DNA of 64,000 nucleotides from Mycobacterium shigaense (lineage in GTDB: Bacteria > Actinomycetota > Actinomycetes > Mycobacteriales > Mycobacteriaceae): the NCBI RefSeq assembly GCF_002356315.1, contig NZ_AP018164.1, positions 1,426,001 through 1,490,000 on the forward strand, in the 5' to 3' direction. The notes under the pieces are model-generated. The model searched no databases. It was not told the origin of the DNA and worked only from the letters and a program-made list of their open reading frames with translations. Of this stretch, positions 51,106 to 60,229 are shown piece by piece (position 1 is the stretch's first letter; every line of letters begins with the position of its first letter). Both the position numbers and the translations under genes were made by a program.

Positions 51106-51318
51106 GTGCTGCCGGGCCAGCTCGAAGAGCTGCGCGCGGCAGCCGCGCCTGACGTGCCGGTGATCAATATCAATATGGGTGAGCTGACCGCGAAAGCCGT
51201 TGCGGGCTATGGCGATATCGGTGTCGACCACGCCTTGGTGGAGCTGCCGACCGAGCTGCGTGACCCGACGCTCAAACGGCTGGACAAGCTGCGGGCAAAG
51301 TTCGCGAGGTCGGCGTAA
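51106..51318 (+). pseudogene. C-terminal remnant of an LLM-class (luciferase-like) F420 oxidoreductase
   Basis: Seventy codons reading PGQLEELRAAAAPDVPVININ, MGELTAKAVAGYGDIGVDHA, LVELPTELRDPTLKRLDKLR then KFARSA stop. This is how LLM-class F420-dependent oxidoreductases end (xxGVDRxxxxLP...xxxLxxLA). The TIM-barrel body is missing; upstream sequence belongs to the monooxygenase on the other strand. It ends three bases before the SelO stop. A fragment, although a tiny expressed protein cannot be excluded. Confidence 0.55.
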
Positions 51319-51320
51319 GG

Positions 51321-52784
51321 CTAAGTGCCGCAGAACGTTCGATAGTCGCCGAAGTCCTTCGGCGCGGGCTCGGCGTAGCGATCGAGGCCCGGCCGCCGAT
51401 CGTATGGAGCGGTGACGGCGGCGAGCAATTGTCGCGCCGGATGCAGATCGCCGGCCGTCGCGGACGTCAGGGCCTCCTCGACCAGGTGATTGCGGGGGAT
51501 GTAGATCGGGTTGGCGCGATCCATCGACGCGGCGTCGGGGCCCAAGGCCCGCCAGCGCGACAGCCAGGCGTCGAAGCCGGCGAGGCCGGCGAACAACCCA
51601 CGCGCCGGTTCGGCGTCGCCCCGGGCCGCCTCGCCGAGATGACGGAAAAACGACGTGTAGTCGACGCGGCCTCGTGTGAGCAGCCCCAACAACTCGTCGA
51701 CCAACGACGCCAGCACTTGCGCGTGGACGTCGGCGGGTAACCCGAGCTTGGCGCGCATGCCGGACGACCACGTGGCCTCGTACTCGGTGCGGAACGCGCC
51801 GAAAGAGCCCTCGGCGAGCGCGATTCCCTCCTCGATGGTGTCGGCAAGCAGCGGAAGCAGCGTTTCGGCGAACCGGGCCAGATTCCACCCGGCGACGGCC
51901 GGCTGGTTGCCGAAGGCGTAGCGCCCCCAGTGATCGATCGAGCTGAAGACCGTCTCGGGGCTATAGGTGTCCATAAAAGCGCACGGGCCGTAGTCGATGG
52001 TTTCGCCGGAAACCGTCATGTTGTCGGTGTTCATCACTCCGTGGGTGAATCCGATCAACATCCAGCGGGCGATCAGAGACGCCTGCGCGGCGGCGACCGC
52101 TTCAAACAGCGCGAGGTAGGGGCGTTCGGCCTGTGCCGCCTCCGGGTGGTGACGGGCGATCGCGTGGTCGGCGAGGCGGCGCAGCAGGTCGATGTCGCCG
52201 TCCAGGGCCGCGTACTGGAAGGTGCCTACCCGCAGGTGGCTGCTCGCGACGCGCACGAGCAGGGCGCCGGGCAGCACGGCTTCTCGACGCACCGGCCGCC
52301 CGGTGGCCACCACGGCCAACGATCTCGTCGTCGGAACGCCTAACGCGTGCATTGCCTCGCTGACGAGGTATTCGCGCAGCATCGGACCCACCGCGGCCAG
52401 TCCGTCACCGCCGCGGGCGAACGGCGTCGGACCCGAACCCTTGAGGGCGATGTCGCGCACCCGCCCGTGGTGGTCGGCGAGCTCGCCCAGCAGCAATGCG
52501 CGCCCGTCGCCCAACCGCGGGACGAGACCACCGAATTGGTGCCCGGCATAGGCCTGGGCTACCGGTGCGGCGCCGGCGGGAACCAGATCGCCCACCAGAA
52601 ACCGCAGCCCATTGGGGCTTTGTAGCCAGGCAGCGTCCAGGCCGAGCCCGGTGGCCAGCGACTCGTTGAGAATCAGCAGGCGCGGGGCGGGCGGAGTCTC
52701 CGCTCGCCAAGGGACGCCCAGCTCGGGCAACTCGCGCGCGAAGCGATCGTCCAGGACGACGCCTATCTCGGGTGCAACGCTCAC
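51321..52784 (-). CDS. selO: SelO/YdiU-family protein adenylyltransferase
   Basis: Pseudokinase-fold enzyme that AMPylates proteins in redox response, 487 residues. Conserved [58 protein letters not shown] and [24 protein letters not shown] are all of SelO. C-terminal FCGT contains the cysteine that replaces selenocysteine of eukaryotic SelO. Start GTG at 52784. Follows the hemerythrin-like gene by 27 bases on the same strand, so co-transcription and a shared redox role are possible. Confidence 0.9.
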   Translation of the reverse strand: MSVAPEIGVVLDDRFARELPELGVPWRAETPPAPRLLILNESLATGLGLDAAWLQSPNGLRFLVGDLVPAGAAPVAQAYAGHQFGGLVPRLGDGRALLLGELADHHGRVRDIALKGSGPTPFARGGDGLAAVGPMLREYLVSEAMHALGVPTTRSLAVVATGRPVRREAVLPGALLVRVASSHLRVGTFQYAALDGDIDLLRRLADHAIARHHPEAAQAERPYLALFEAVAAAQASLIARWMLIGFTHGVMNTDNMTVSGETIDYGPCAFMDTYSPETVFSSIDHWGRYAFGNQPAVAGWNLARFAETLLPLLADTIEEGIALAEGSFGAFRTEYEATWSSGMRAKLGLPADVHAQVLASLVDELLGLLTRGRVDYTSFFRHLGEAARGDAEPARGLFAGLAGFDAWLSRWRALGPDAASMDRANPIYIPRNHLVEEALTSATAGDLHPARQLLAAVTAPYDRRPGLDRYAEPAPKDFGDYRTFCGT

Positions 52785-52811
52785 ATCATCCAGAGTACGG
52801 AGAGTCAGTTC

Positions 52812-53378
52812 CTAGCCGAAGGCTTTGCGGAGGGCGTCGCGAGCGCGGTCGAACACCAACGCGAATGGCCCCACCGCGAAATTCAGCTTCGCCGATTCCA
52901 CACCCGGATGTGGGTGGGTTGGAGCAATAGCCTCCGCGGCTCGCACCGCTGTCGCCAGCCGCTTGAGTTCGGCAACATCGAGTTCGACTTTTAAATAAGG
53001 GAATTCGTCGATCTCTTCACTTTCAGCGTGGTTCAGGACCGCTTCCCGCAGGTTGGTCAGCTGGTCGATGAATTCTTGGGAACTGACGTCGAGCTTCTCG
53101 ATCTGAGCCAGCAGTTCCTTGGCTTCGCGCTCTTCTTTCAAACGAGCGTCGACGATCGCCTCGCCGGCTTGGGCCTCGCGGCGAACGCGCGGATGCACGA
53201 TCATCTCCTCGGCCGTCTCGTGTGCCGCAAGGAGTTCACGCAACGCGGCGAACGGCTTTGCGCGGGCGTCGGGTTCCGACGCGAGTAGCACCTCGTCGAA
53301 CATGTCCTCGATCAAATTGTGCTGGGCTTTGAGGAACGTGACGACTTCGTCGGGCGATTCGATCATCATCTCGGCCAC
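52812..53378 (-). CDS. Hemerythrin-like HHE-domain protein
   Basis: An iron-binding four-helix protein, 188 residues. His/Glu ligands are visible in VTFLKAQHNLIEDMFDEV, LLAAHETAEEMIVHPRV and LREAVLNHAESEEIDEFP (H-x..E pattern of HHE domains). GTG start at 53378 has GGAGG seven bases upstream; the frame extends to 53558 but without conserved sequence. Mycobacterial HHE proteins sense or scavenge O2, NO or peroxide. Lies before selO on the same strand and divergent from mbtK. Confidence 0.85.
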   Translation of the reverse strand: MAEMMIESPDEVVTFLKAQHNLIEDMFDEVLLASEPDARAKPFAALRELLAAHETAEEMIVHPRVRREAQAGEAIVDARLKEEREAKELLAQIEKLDVSSQEFIDQLTNLREAVLNHAESEEIDEFPYLKVELDVAELKRLATAVRAAEAIAPTHPHPGVESAKLNFAVGPFALVFDRARDALRKAFG

Positions 53379-53556
53379 GGCGATACCTCCGGATACGGGC
53401 TTCAGTGCGGGCGTGGGCGTTGCGCCATCAGGCGTTTTGTACCCAGGTCCAGCCGAGGTAAACGCGTCAGCGCGCTGACCAGGACAGTTGCGCCGATCGA
53501 TGGATGCCAAAACCCCGCTAGAGCTGGCCGGGCGGAGAGTAGGCTGCCCGGTTGAC

Positions 53557-54183
53557 ATGAGTGACCGCGAAGTGATCCTGCCCCGGCAACTGACGGATAT
53601 CAGCGCCGAGGTCCGCGATGTTCCGCCGCCGCCGATCCCGCAACTGCCCGAGCCGTACCATCTGCGTGTCGCCGATCCGGAGGCCGACGCGGAGTTGATC
53701 AGCGAGTGGATGAACCGACCACACCTGGCCGAATCGTGGGAGTACCCGTGGCCGCCGGAGCGCTGGCGCCGCTATCTGCGTGCACAACTCGAGAGCGGCT
53801 TTTCCCGGCCCCTCGTCGCCGGCCTGGATGGAGTGGATCGCGGTTACATCGAAATCTACCGGGCGGCAAAGGATTCCATTGCTGCACGGTATGAATACGA
53901 CTCCTACGATCTGGGCTTGCACGTTGCGGTCGCCGATTTGGAATATCTGAGACAGGGACATGTCCGATTTCTGCTGCCGCACTTGGTACTGAGCATGCTG
54001 ACGCTCGATCCGCAATGCCGCCGGATCATGTTCGATCCCGACCACCGCAATACCTTGGCGCGCAGGTTTTGTGAGAGCGGTGGTTGCGTATTCCTCGGTG
54101 AACACGACATGTCGAATCGGCGGATGGCGCTGTACGCGTTGTCCCGCACACCCGAAGATGTGCCCCGCCCTCGTCAAGGTTGA
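53557..54183 (+). CDS. mbtK: Lysine N-acyltransferase MbtK (mycobactin side chain)
   Basis: GNAT-fold acyltransferase that loads the long acyl chain onto the hydroxylysine epsilon-amine during mycobactin assembly, 208 residues against 210 recalled for M. tuberculosis Rv1347c. Family blocks: YHLRVADPEADAELISEWMN, RPHLAESWEYPWPPERW, YIEIYRAAKDSIA, YDSYDLGLHVAVAD, CRRIMFDPDHRN and GGCVFLGEHDMSNRRMALYA. ATG at 53557 chosen; no strong ribosome site, and the in-frame codon at 53488 lies behind the divergent hemerythrin promoter. No IdeR box recognised upstream. In M. tuberculosis mbtK is also apart from the main mbt cluster. Confidence 0.9.
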   Translation: MSDREVILPRQLTDISAEVRDVPPPPIPQLPEPYHLRVADPEADAELISEWMNRPHLAESWEYPWPPERWRRYLRAQLESGFSRPLVAGLDGVDRGYIEIYRAAKDSIAARYEYDSYDLGLHVAVADLEYLRQGHVRFLLPHLVLSMLTLDPQCRRIMFDPDHRNTLARRFCESGGCVFLGEHDMSNRRMALYALSRTPEDVPRPRQG

Positions 54184-54304
54184 ACGGTTCGCGGGGACAA
54201 GGGAGTAGCCATGTGGGCTCGGCTGGTGGTGGCGCCGTGGCGGGTGCGCTGGCTGTAGGAATGCGTCGGTCATCGCCCTCGTGTTGATCGCAATCTGATC
54301 GGCG

Positions 54305-55393
54305 TCAGTAGTCGTGATCCGCGAGCGTGATGTCGCCGAGCCGCCGGGACTCGTCGAGTGACAGCGCGGCAGGAACCATCTCGCTGGTCACCAGCCCGTG
54401 GTGGGTCGTCACCTCATCGACGATATCGAAGCTGCGCGCAATCGAGTCCGGTGTGTCGACGACGATGGTGGTCACCGGGAGCCGGCGCGCGACTTGAAAA
54501 ACCCTGTCGCCGTGCGGTTTATGATCTCCGTTGAATCCCCAGATGCCGCGCAGCGCCGTTGCTCCGCGGGCCGTCCCCGACCGCAACAATCGCTGGATCA
54601 GCGCGCGATGAATCGGCAGCCCGTCATGGGTGACGCCCTCGTCGGTGTAGACCATCAGCTTTTGCCACAGGGTGCGTCCGTGGTCATCGGTCTGCGGCAG
54701 CGGCTGTGGCCGCGCGAATAGTTCACCATCGCGTTTGCACACGCGCACCCGTTCCACGGTCAGCAGCGGATTCCGCGTTAAGTCGGCCAATTCCGTTGTG
54801 GCGGAAGAAACTTGCGCCGTCGAGCCGACGGCGATGATCATCATCGGAACGTTGACGTTACGGCCGAAGAACTTGGCGCGGTAACGCGCGCCATGCGCCG
54901 TGCCGTCCACACCGAGCAGCACGATGGCGCCGGCGAATCCGAGCCGGTGCAGCAGCTGGCACACCGTGTAGTACGCGGCCTTCCCGGCGATTCTTTCCTG
55001 GCGGCCCACATAGACCGTGAGCTTGGCGGCGTCGCCGTTGTGGCCGTCGATGTTGGTCACTGCGTCGTTCCGGGTGAGCAGCCGCGCCCGCTCAATCGTC
55101 ACCAGCCCCCGGCCGGTCATGGCGGCCACTTCGTCGACGAGCGAACGGATCTTCGGCTCCACGTCCACCGCCGCGATCGCCACCGCCGGGTCCTCGGACA
55201 GGCTCAGCGAGACGTCGGTGCGCAGTTCGTGGCTGGACCCGAAGCTGGCGATTCCGCGAAGCATCACGCTGGTCGCTACGCCGTTGCCACCGAACACATC
55301 GAACATCGCGTCGGCGAGAAACCGAGCGTCGTCGCCGACCACGCGTTGGCGTTCGCCGAAGTACGCGGTCAATTTCAAACACGGCTGATTCAT
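54305..55393 (-). CDS. Three-fold DUF190 (PII-like) protein
   Basis: A 362-residue protein built of three DUF190 repeats: LKLTAYFGERQRVVGDDARF (about 5-105), AKLTVYVGRQERIAGKAAYY (about 122-215) and QKLMVYTDEGVTHDGLPIHR (about 240-345), each with a GVATxxxLRGIxxFG-like strand and ending with TIVVD or AVDVE. DUF190 has the ferredoxin-like fold of nucleotide-binding PII proteins and is linked to CrcB fluoride exporters. Its start overlaps the crcB stop by four bases. Corresponds to M. tuberculosis Rv3071 by order. Probably a regulator of the exporters, by association. Confidence 0.83.
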   Translation of the reverse strand: MNQPCLKLTAYFGERQRVVGDDARFLADAMFDVFGGNGVATSVMLRGIASFGSSHELRTDVSLSLSEDPAVAIAAVDVEPKIRSLVDEVAAMTGRGLVTIERARLLTRNDAVTNIDGHNGDAAKLTVYVGRQERIAGKAAYYTVCQLLHRLGFAGAIVLLGVDGTAHGARYRAKFFGRNVNVPMMIIAVGSTAQVSSATTELADLTRNPLLTVERVRVCKRDGELFARPQPLPQTDDHGRTLWQKLMVYTDEGVTHDGLPIHRALIQRLLRSGTARGATALRGIWGFNGDHKPHGDRVFQVARRLPVTTIVVDTPDSIARSFDIVDEVTTHHGLVTSEMVPAALSLDESRRLGDITLADHDY

Positions 55394-55758
55394 AGCTGCT
55401 CCGCCAGCCACTGCCCCAGCAGCGCCGCGCTCATTCCCAGCACGACGGAGACGACGATATTGGCCATCTCAGCCCAGGTGCGGCGCTCCTCGCCGAGCCG
55501 CTGTGTCTCCAGCATCCAGGTGGAGAAGGTGGTGTAGGCGCCGACGAAGGCGGTGCCGGCCAGCAGCGCCGCGTCCTTGCTCAACGCCAGCCCGCCGAGG
55601 AATCCCAGCAGGGCGGCGCCGCTGACGTTCACCACCAGCGTGCCGTAGGGGAACGGTCGGCCCACGCGGCGGGTCACCGTGCGGTCCACCAGGAAACGCG
55701 TCACCGAGCCGACGCCGCCGATGAGTACGACGCCGGTCCAGACCAAAACCGTGGTCAT
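55390..55758 (-). CDS. crcB: Fluoride exporter CrcB (second subunit gene)
   Basis: Fluoride channel subunit of 122 residues with four helices. CrcB signatures: [40 protein letters not shown] (Asn in pore) and [15 protein letters not shown] (Phe/Ser/Thr track). It starts four bases before the stop of the upstream crcB paralogue and overlaps the DUF190 gene, forming a compact three-gene operon. Paired CrcBs usually form heterodimers of opposite topology. No fluoride riboswitch recognised upstream of the operon. Confidence 0.93.
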   Translation of the reverse strand: MTTVLVWTGVVLIGGVGSVTRFLVDRTVTRRVGRPFPYGTLVVNVSGAALLGFLGGLALSKDAALLAGTAFVGAYTTFSTWMLETQRLGEERRTWAEMANIVVSVVLGMSAALLGQWLAEQL

Positions 55759-56153
55759 GAGCGCACTCTCGTCCGGCGCACCAGCGTGGTCGCCACGTGC
55801 ACGGCCAGCAACCCCACCACGATGCTGGTTGCCGCGTAACCCGCGGCCAAGGCCCAGTGGCTGTGCTGGATCATCTTGAGCGTCTCGACCTGCATCGTGG
55901 AGAAGGTGGTTAAGCCACCGCAGAATCCGGTGCCGAGCAGGGGGCGCCGATAGCTCGACAGCGGTAGCCGCTCCAGCAATCGTGTGGTGAAGTAGCCCAC
56001 CAGAAACGCGCCCGCGATGTTGACGACGAACGTCGGCCACGGCCAGCTCGACGGGTCGGCATTGCCCAGTGTGCTCAGGGCGGCACGAGCCAGCGCGCCC
56101 AGCGCTCCGCCGGCGAAAATCGCGGCGTACTCGCGGTAGTCGTGCTGTGCCAC
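55755..56153 (-). CDS. crcB: Fluoride exporter CrcB (first subunit gene)
   Basis: The first gene of the operon, 132 residues, GTG start at 56153 with GAAGGGA eight bases upstream. [38 protein letters not shown] and [17 protein letters not shown] are the CrcB motifs; four helices. Length matches M. tuberculosis Rv3069. Divergent from pgmA with 134 bases between. An in-frame upstream codon at 56270 lies inside the pgmA promoter area and adds no homology. Confidence 0.93.
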   Translation of the reverse strand: MAQHDYREYAAIFAGGALGALARAALSTLGNADPSSWPWPTFVVNIAGAFLVGYFTTRLLERLPLSSYRRPLLGTGFCGGLTTFSTMQVETLKMIQHSHWALAAGYAATSIVVGLLAVHVATTLVRRTRVRS

Positions 56154-56287
56154 CGGGCTGGTTCCCTTCGCCGTGCGAATGCTGCGCCTTGCAGCGTAGA
56201 GCCAAGACTTACCAGTGGGTGAACGCGGGAAGTACCCCCGAAGACCGATGCGGCGTGCCGGGGCGGACACAGGCAGAATTGACAGCC

Positions 56288-57916
56288 ATGGCCCACCCGC
56301 GTGCCGGTCAACCGGCCCTGCCCGAAGACCTTGTCGATCTGCCGCATCTGATCACGACCTACTACTCGATCCAGTCCGACCCCGATGACGTCGCCCAGCA
56401 GGTGGCCTTCGGCACGTCCGGCCACCGGGGCTCGGCGCTGGACGGAGCTTTCAACGAAGCCCACATCCTCGCGATCACCCAGGCCATCGTCGAATACCGT
56501 GCGACGCAGGGCACCACGGGGCCGTTGTTCATCGGCCGCGACACCCACGGCCTCTCCGAGCCGGCCTGGGTATCGGCACTGGAGGTGCTGGCCGCCAACG
56601 ACGTCGTCGCGATCGTCGACTCGGCGGACCGGTACACACCGACGCCCGCGGTCAGTCACGCGATCCTGACCTACAACCGCGGCCGCAGCGACGCACTGGC
56701 CGACGGGATCGTGGTAACGCCGTCGCACAACCCGCCCCGCGATGGTGGTTTCAAGTACAACCCGCCAAACGGCGGTCCGGCTGATACCGATGCCACGAAC
56801 GCGATTGCCAAGCGCGCCAACGAAATTCTGCGTACCGGTTCGGGGGTCAAGCGGGTGCCGTTCGCCCGCGCCATCAAGACCGCGGAGCGTCACGACTACC
56901 TGCACGCCTACATCGACGACCTACCCAACGTCGTCGACGTCGACGTGATTCGCAAGGCCGGCATAAGGATCGGCGCCGACCCGCTCGGCGGGGCCAGCGT
57001 CGACTACTGGGCCGCGATCGGCGAACGCCACAACCTGGAGCTGACCGTCGTCAATCCGTTGGTCGACGCGACGTGGCGGTTCATGACACTCGACCACGAC
57101 GGCAAGATCCGCATGGATTGCAGCTCGCCGAACGCGATGGCTGGGCTGATTGCCAACCGCGACCACTTCCAGATCGCCACCGGCAACGACGCCGACTCCG
57201 ACCGGCACGGCATCGTCACCCCCGACGCGGGCTTGTTGAACCCCAATCACTATCTCGCGGCGGCCATCGACTACCTCTACACCCATCGGCCGTCCTGGCC
57301 GGCGGGCATCGCGGTCGGCAAGACGGCGGTCAGTTCCTCGATCATCGACCGGGTGGTCGCCGGTATCGACCGCAAGCTCGTCGAGGTGCCGGTCGGGTTC
57401 AAGTGGTTCGTCGACGGCCTCATCGGCGGCACCATCGGCTTCGGCGGGGAGGAGTCAGCGGGGGCGTCGTTCCTGCGGCGCGACGGATCGGTGTGGACCA
57501 CCGACAAGGACGGCATCATCCTGGCGCTGCTCGCCTCCGAGATCCTGGCCGTCACGGGTGCCACGCCGTCGCAGCGCTATCAGGAACTGGCCGACAAATA
57601 CGGCACGCCGTTTTATGCCCGCGTCGATGCGCCCGCGGACCGCGACCAAAAGGCCCGGCTGGCGAAGCTGTCACCCGATGAGGTGACCGCGACCGAGCTG
57701 GCCGGAGAGCCGATCACCGCCAAGTTGACTGCTGCGCCGGGCAACGGCGCACCGTTGGGCGGACTGAAAGTCACGACGGCCAATGCATGGTTTGCCGCGC
57801 GACCATCCGGCACCGAGGACGTCTACAAGATTTATGCGGAATCTTTCAACGGGCCAGAGCATTTAGCGGAGGTCCAAGAAAGTGCGCGCGAGGTGGTTAA
57901 TAAAGTCATTGGGTGA
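56288..57916 (+). CDS. pgmA: Alpha-D-glucose phosphomutase PgmA
   Basis: Interconverts glucose 1-phosphate and glucose 6-phosphate, feeding glycogen, trehalose and cell-wall sugars. 542 residues. [16 protein letters not shown], active-site phosphoserine loop [15 protein letters not shown] (Ser146), metal loop [10 protein letters not shown] near residue 300, sugar-binding [15 protein letters not shown] and phosphate-binding [20 protein letters not shown] at 56288. The downstream MFS gene starts inside the pgmA stop codon context (GTGA). Confidence 0.95.
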   Translation: MAHPRAGQPALPEDLVDLPHLITTYYSIQSDPDDVAQQVAFGTSGHRGSALDGAFNEAHILAITQAIVEYRATQGTTGPLFIGRDTHGLSEPAWVSALEVLAANDVVAIVDSADRYTPTPAVSHAILTYNRGRSDALADGIVVTPSHNPPRDGGFKYNPPNGGPADTDATNAIAKRANEILRTGSGVKRVPFARAIKTAERHDYLHAYIDDLPNVVDVDVIRKAGIRIGADPLGGASVDYWAAIGERHNLELTVVNPLVDATWRFMTLDHDGKIRMDCSSPNAMAGLIANRDHFQIATGNDADSDRHGIVTPDAGLLNPNHYLAAAIDYLYTHRPSWPAGIAVGKTAVSSSIIDRVVAGIDRKLVEVPVGFKWFVDGLIGGTIGFGGEESAGASFLRRDGSVWTTDKDGIILALLASEILAVTGATPSQRYQELADKYGTPFYARVDAPADRDQKARLAKLSPDEVTATELAGEPITAKLTAAPGNGAPLGGLKVTTANAWFAARPSGTEDVYKIYAESFNGPEHLAEVQESAREVVNKVIG

Positions 57917-59190
57917 CCCTTTCCCTTCGCCTTAACCACCCGGGGGGTCGCGGCCTGCGTTCTACGCGTCTGCCGCGCGAAGTTTGGATCCTTAGCTGGG
58001 CAAATATCATGGTCGCTCTGGGCTATGGGGTCATTTCGCCGGCATTGCCATCCTTTGCCCGCAGTTTTGGGGTCAGCATCAAGGCGGTGACATTCTTGGT
58101 CACCGTCTTTTCGTTGAGTCGGCTGTGTTTCGCGCCGATAAGCGGCCAGCTGGTGCAGAAGCTGGGGGAGCGGCGCATTTACATCGGCGGCATGCTGATA
58201 GTCGCGGTGGCCACCGCCGCGTGCGCATTTTCCCGGGCTTACTGGCAGCTGCTGGCTTACCGCGTCATCAGCGGGATCGGGTCGACGATGTTCTACGTCT
58301 CGGCGCTGGGACTGATGATTCACATCAGCCCGCCCGACGCGCGCGGACGCGTCGCTGGCCTGTTGACCACGTCGTTCATGGTGGGCGCCGTCGCCGGGCC
58401 CGCGGTCGGTGCCCTGGCGGCCGGTTGGGGGGTGACCGCCCCGTTCATCCTGTACGGCTTCGCGCTACTGGGCGTGGCGGTGGTCCTTTACTACAGCCTG
58501 CGGAACTCGACCCTGGCCGCGCCGGGGCCGCCGACGGGGTCGACGGTCACGATGCGGCAGGCGCTGCGGTTCCGCGGGTATTGGTCGTCGCTGGGGGCGA
58601 ACTTCGCGACTGGCTGGTCGGCGTTCGGCCTGCGCGTAGCGCTGGTCCCGTTGTTCATCATCGACGTCATGGGCCGCGGCGTCGGCATCATCGGGATCGT
58701 GCTGGCCGCGTTCGCCGGGGGCAACGCACTGGCCATGATCCCCAGCGGCTACCTGTCCGACCGCATGGGCCGGCGCACGTTGATGATCGTGGGCCTGGCG
58801 TTGTCGGGTGTGGCGACCGTCTTCCTCGGCGCCGCCACGTCGTTGCCGGCGTTCCTGGTCGCGGCGGCGATGGTCGGCGCGGTGACTGGGATCTACATGT
58901 CGCCGATGCAGGCCGCGGTCGCCGACATTCTCGGCAGCGAGGCCCGCGCGGGTGGTCCGGTGGCGGCGGTGCAGATGATGTCCGATCTGGGTGCCATCGT
59001 CGGGTCGATGACGCTCGGCTGGGTGGCCGAGCGGCTGAGCTACACGTGGGGCTTCACCATCAGCGGAATAGTGCTGCTGATCGCTGCCGTCGGCTGGGTG
59101 GCGGCGCCGGAGACCCGGCCTGCGCCGGAGCCGGAGCCCGATCACCTGGTGTCTCCGCATACGTCGAACCTGCCTGAGCAGCAACTTTGA
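57913..59190 (+). CDS. MFS permease
   Basis: Major-facilitator transporter with about 12 helices, 425 residues, GTG start overlapping the pgmA stop. Motif A-like [13 protein letters not shown] in loop 2-3, [26 protein letters not shown] for helices 4-5 with the antiporter motif C type repeat (GxxxGPxxG), and [13 protein letters not shown] in loop 8-9. The duplicated motif A supports a drug:H+ antiporter. No ligand is evident. Co-translation with pgmA suggests a role in exporting a sugar-derived or toxic product, which is guesswork. Confidence 0.87.
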   Translation: MTLSLRLNHPGGRGLRSTRLPREVWILSWANIMVALGYGVISPALPSFARSFGVSIKAVTFLVTVFSLSRLCFAPISGQLVQKLGERRIYIGGMLIVAVATAACAFSRAYWQLLAYRVISGIGSTMFYVSALGLMIHISPPDARGRVAGLLTTSFMVGAVAGPAVGALAAGWGVTAPFILYGFALLGVAVVLYYSLRNSTLAAPGPPTGSTVTMRQALRFRGYWSSLGANFATGWSAFGLRVALVPLFIIDVMGRGVGIIGIVLAAFAGGNALAMIPSGYLSDRMGRRTLMIVGLALSGVATVFLGAATSLPAFLVAAAMVGAVTGIYMSPMQAAVADILGSEARAGGPVAAVQMMSDLGAIVGSMTLGWVAERLSYTWGFTISGIVLLIAAVGWVAAPETRPAPEPEPDHLVSPHTSNLPEQQL

Positions 59191-59230
59191 ACGACGGTTA
59201 CTAGTGGTGTAGCTTCGATGGGCACGACAC

Positions 59231-59303
59231 GGGGCTATGGCGCAGTTGGTAGCGCACCACACTGGCAGTGTGGGGGTCAGGGGTTCGAATCCCCTTAGCT
59301 CCA
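59231..59303 (+). tRNA. tRNA-Ala (anticodon GGC)
   Basis: GGGGCTATGGCGCAGTTGG begins a cloverleaf of 73 bases. Acceptor GGGGCTA pairs with TAGCTCC (59296-59302, one G-T); anticodon stem CCACA/TGTGG holds loop CTGGCAG with anticodon GGC (59264-59266), reading GCC/GCT alanine codons; T-arm GGGGTTCGAATCCCC; discriminator A59303. CCA is not encoded. Its 3' half (59262-59304) is the insertion site of the island that follows. Confidence 0.95.
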
Positions 59304-59304
59304 C
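59262..59304. repeat. attL-like direct repeat (3' half of tRNA-Ala)
   Basis: Forty-three bases from the anticodon loop (CTGGCAG) to CTCCAC recur at 62244-62287 with one extra C (TTCCGAAT for TTCGAAT) and one C-to-T change. Same orientation, 2.98 kb apart. This is how a tyrosine integrase leaves an element in a tRNA gene. Confidence 0.85.
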
Positions 59305-59305
59305 A

Positions 59306-59445
59306 GAGATTGATCAGGTCAAAGCGTATCCCGTCTGCTGTCGAGCTTTCGTCGTCCGCAGCAGCATGGATCGCCGGGTCGAGATGGCGCAACTTCATCC
59401 AGGTCCTCATCGACATGTCTGCGTAAGTGTCGAGGGTCACTGAAG
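59306..59445 (-). pseudogene. Tyrosine integrase C-terminal remnant
   Basis: The minus strand reads SVTLDTYADM (59440 downwards), the C-terminal catalytic Tyr segment of phage integrases (xMTLDTYADLFDDDLDxVA). After it the frame shifts by one lost base (DM, then DEDLDEVA in the next frame) and returns to HLDPAIHAAADDESSTADGI, running to the tRNA. About 45 codons in two frames, no N-terminus or Arg/His box. It lies where an integrase 3' end normally lies, adjacent to the tRNA att site. Confidence 0.7.
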
Positions 59446-59551
59446 GCTTCGCAGACTCGCCGTGCAACGGAGACGACCATCGCCCGGACCTTCGGCGTGA
59501 GTCGGGCGACAATCTATCTATCGAGTGCTCGCTGAGGGTGGCGAGAGCTGA
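59443..59551 (+). pseudogene. Serine recombinase/resolvase C-terminal remnant
   Basis: Plus strand reads KASQTRRATETTIARTFGVS then RATIY, followed by a four-base duplication (TATC) and RVLAEGGES stop at 59549. This matches the C-terminal helix-turn-helix of DNA invertase/resolvase proteins (SIxxIARxxGVSRATVYRxLAxG). Only about 34 codons, without catalytic domain. It overlaps the start of the integrase remnant, so one recombination or deletion event joined two worn genes. Confidence 0.6.
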
Positions 59552-59584
59552 CCCCTCCTCAAGTGATGGGTCCGCCAGGAGGCC

Positions 59585-59827
59585 TTACCGCGCGGCGGTG
59601 GCGGGCTGTTTGTCAGCGGACAGAGGCTTTTCTTGCGGCAGGTCGTTGTGGGCTGACATCGACTTGTAGAGATAGTCGATCATTTTGATCGAGAACGGAA
59701 TCGTGATCAGAGGGGCGAAGACCCACCAAATGTTCATGAAGATGAACTTGAACATGACGGGCCGCTGCAGATGGAAACTCCACGGGAATAAATTGTGTGA
59801 AATTAGGCCAAACTGGAACTTTTTCAA
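59585..59827 (-). CDS. Hypothetical small membrane protein inside the island
   Basis: An 80-residue frame from a TTG start: MKKFQFGLISHNLFPWSFHL, then a hydrophobic stretch MFKFIFMNIWWVFAPLITIP and a hydrophilic tail SADKQPATAAR. Lys, Asn, Ile and Phe are frequent, unlike the host proteome and in line with the lower GC of this element. One predicted membrane helix. No family recognised, and the ribosome site is weak, so it may be a truncated end of a larger protein. Confidence 0.35.
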   Translation of the reverse strand: MKKFQFGLISHNLFPWSFHLQRPVMFKFIFMNIWWVFAPLITIPFSIKMIDYLYKSMSAHNDLPQEKPLSADKQPATAAR

Positions 59828-60136
59828 TCCCGCGCACGGAGCGTTTGTAATTTATGCTATGACGCACTTACAGCTGCCAGCGCCCGATTCTTTCGATTAG
59901 GTGTTCTGACCTTTCAGTTCGGTAAGCAATCAACGCAGCTGGTCCGAATCGGCGATCTTCCGCAGATGCCGCGTTGCACATGGCGCGCATCAATCTTCCG
60001 GCAGGGTGTCAGTTTTTGGTTCGATCAGCGCAAAGTCGATAAGGTCAATAATTTCGACTGGGGCGCCGATACTAATTGATTGAGGCGGACAATTGCAGCC
60101 AGGTGCGGCGCGCTGGTCGAGCCGGAACCTCCGGAG
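59828..60136. other. Island non-coding stretch upstream of the ABC-F gene
   Basis: About 310 bases with mixed GC and no convincing gene. Pieces of GC-rich host-like sequence alternate with AT-rich segments (ATAATTTCGACTGG, GATTGAGGCGG), suggesting a mosaic. It may hold the promoter for the ABC-F gene; a TATACT-like box at about 60160 lies inside the candidate leader peptide. Confidence 0.4.
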
Positions 60137-60229
60137 ATGAAAAAAAACTGGACAAACGCGCTATACTTCACTGTATCAATTATGGTTAATTTCTGGAGAA
60201 AATCTTTATGCTCACCGCAAAAGAAGTAA
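60137..60229 (+). CDS. Candidate 30-residue leader peptide of the ABC-F gene
   Basis: MKKNWTNALYFTVSIMVNFW then RKSLCSPQKK stop. The frame starts 71 bases before the ABC-F ATG and runs 22 bases into it, in another frame. Leader peptides that stall ribosomes in drug presence control many ABC-F and Erm genes. The ribosome site (GGAG directly next to ATG) is too close to be good, so translation is doubtful. Confidence 0.3.
   Translation: MKKNWTNALYFTVSIMVNFWRKSLCSPQKK

Noticed and set aside
51067..51888. N-terminal extension of the flavin monooxygenase
   Set aside because: The extra 274 residues are Arg-rich antisense of SelO; the FAD motif sits at the ATG at 51066, as in the family.
54210..54257. 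15-codon frame MWARLVVAPWRVRWL with GGGAG upstream
   Set aside because: Too short, no conservation argument, and Trp/Arg/Val content looks like GC-rich background.
56154..56287. Fluoride riboswitch upstream of crcB
   Set aside because: The conserved GGNGATGGNGTTCCCC-type core was not seen; a covariance search would be needed to exclude a divergent one.
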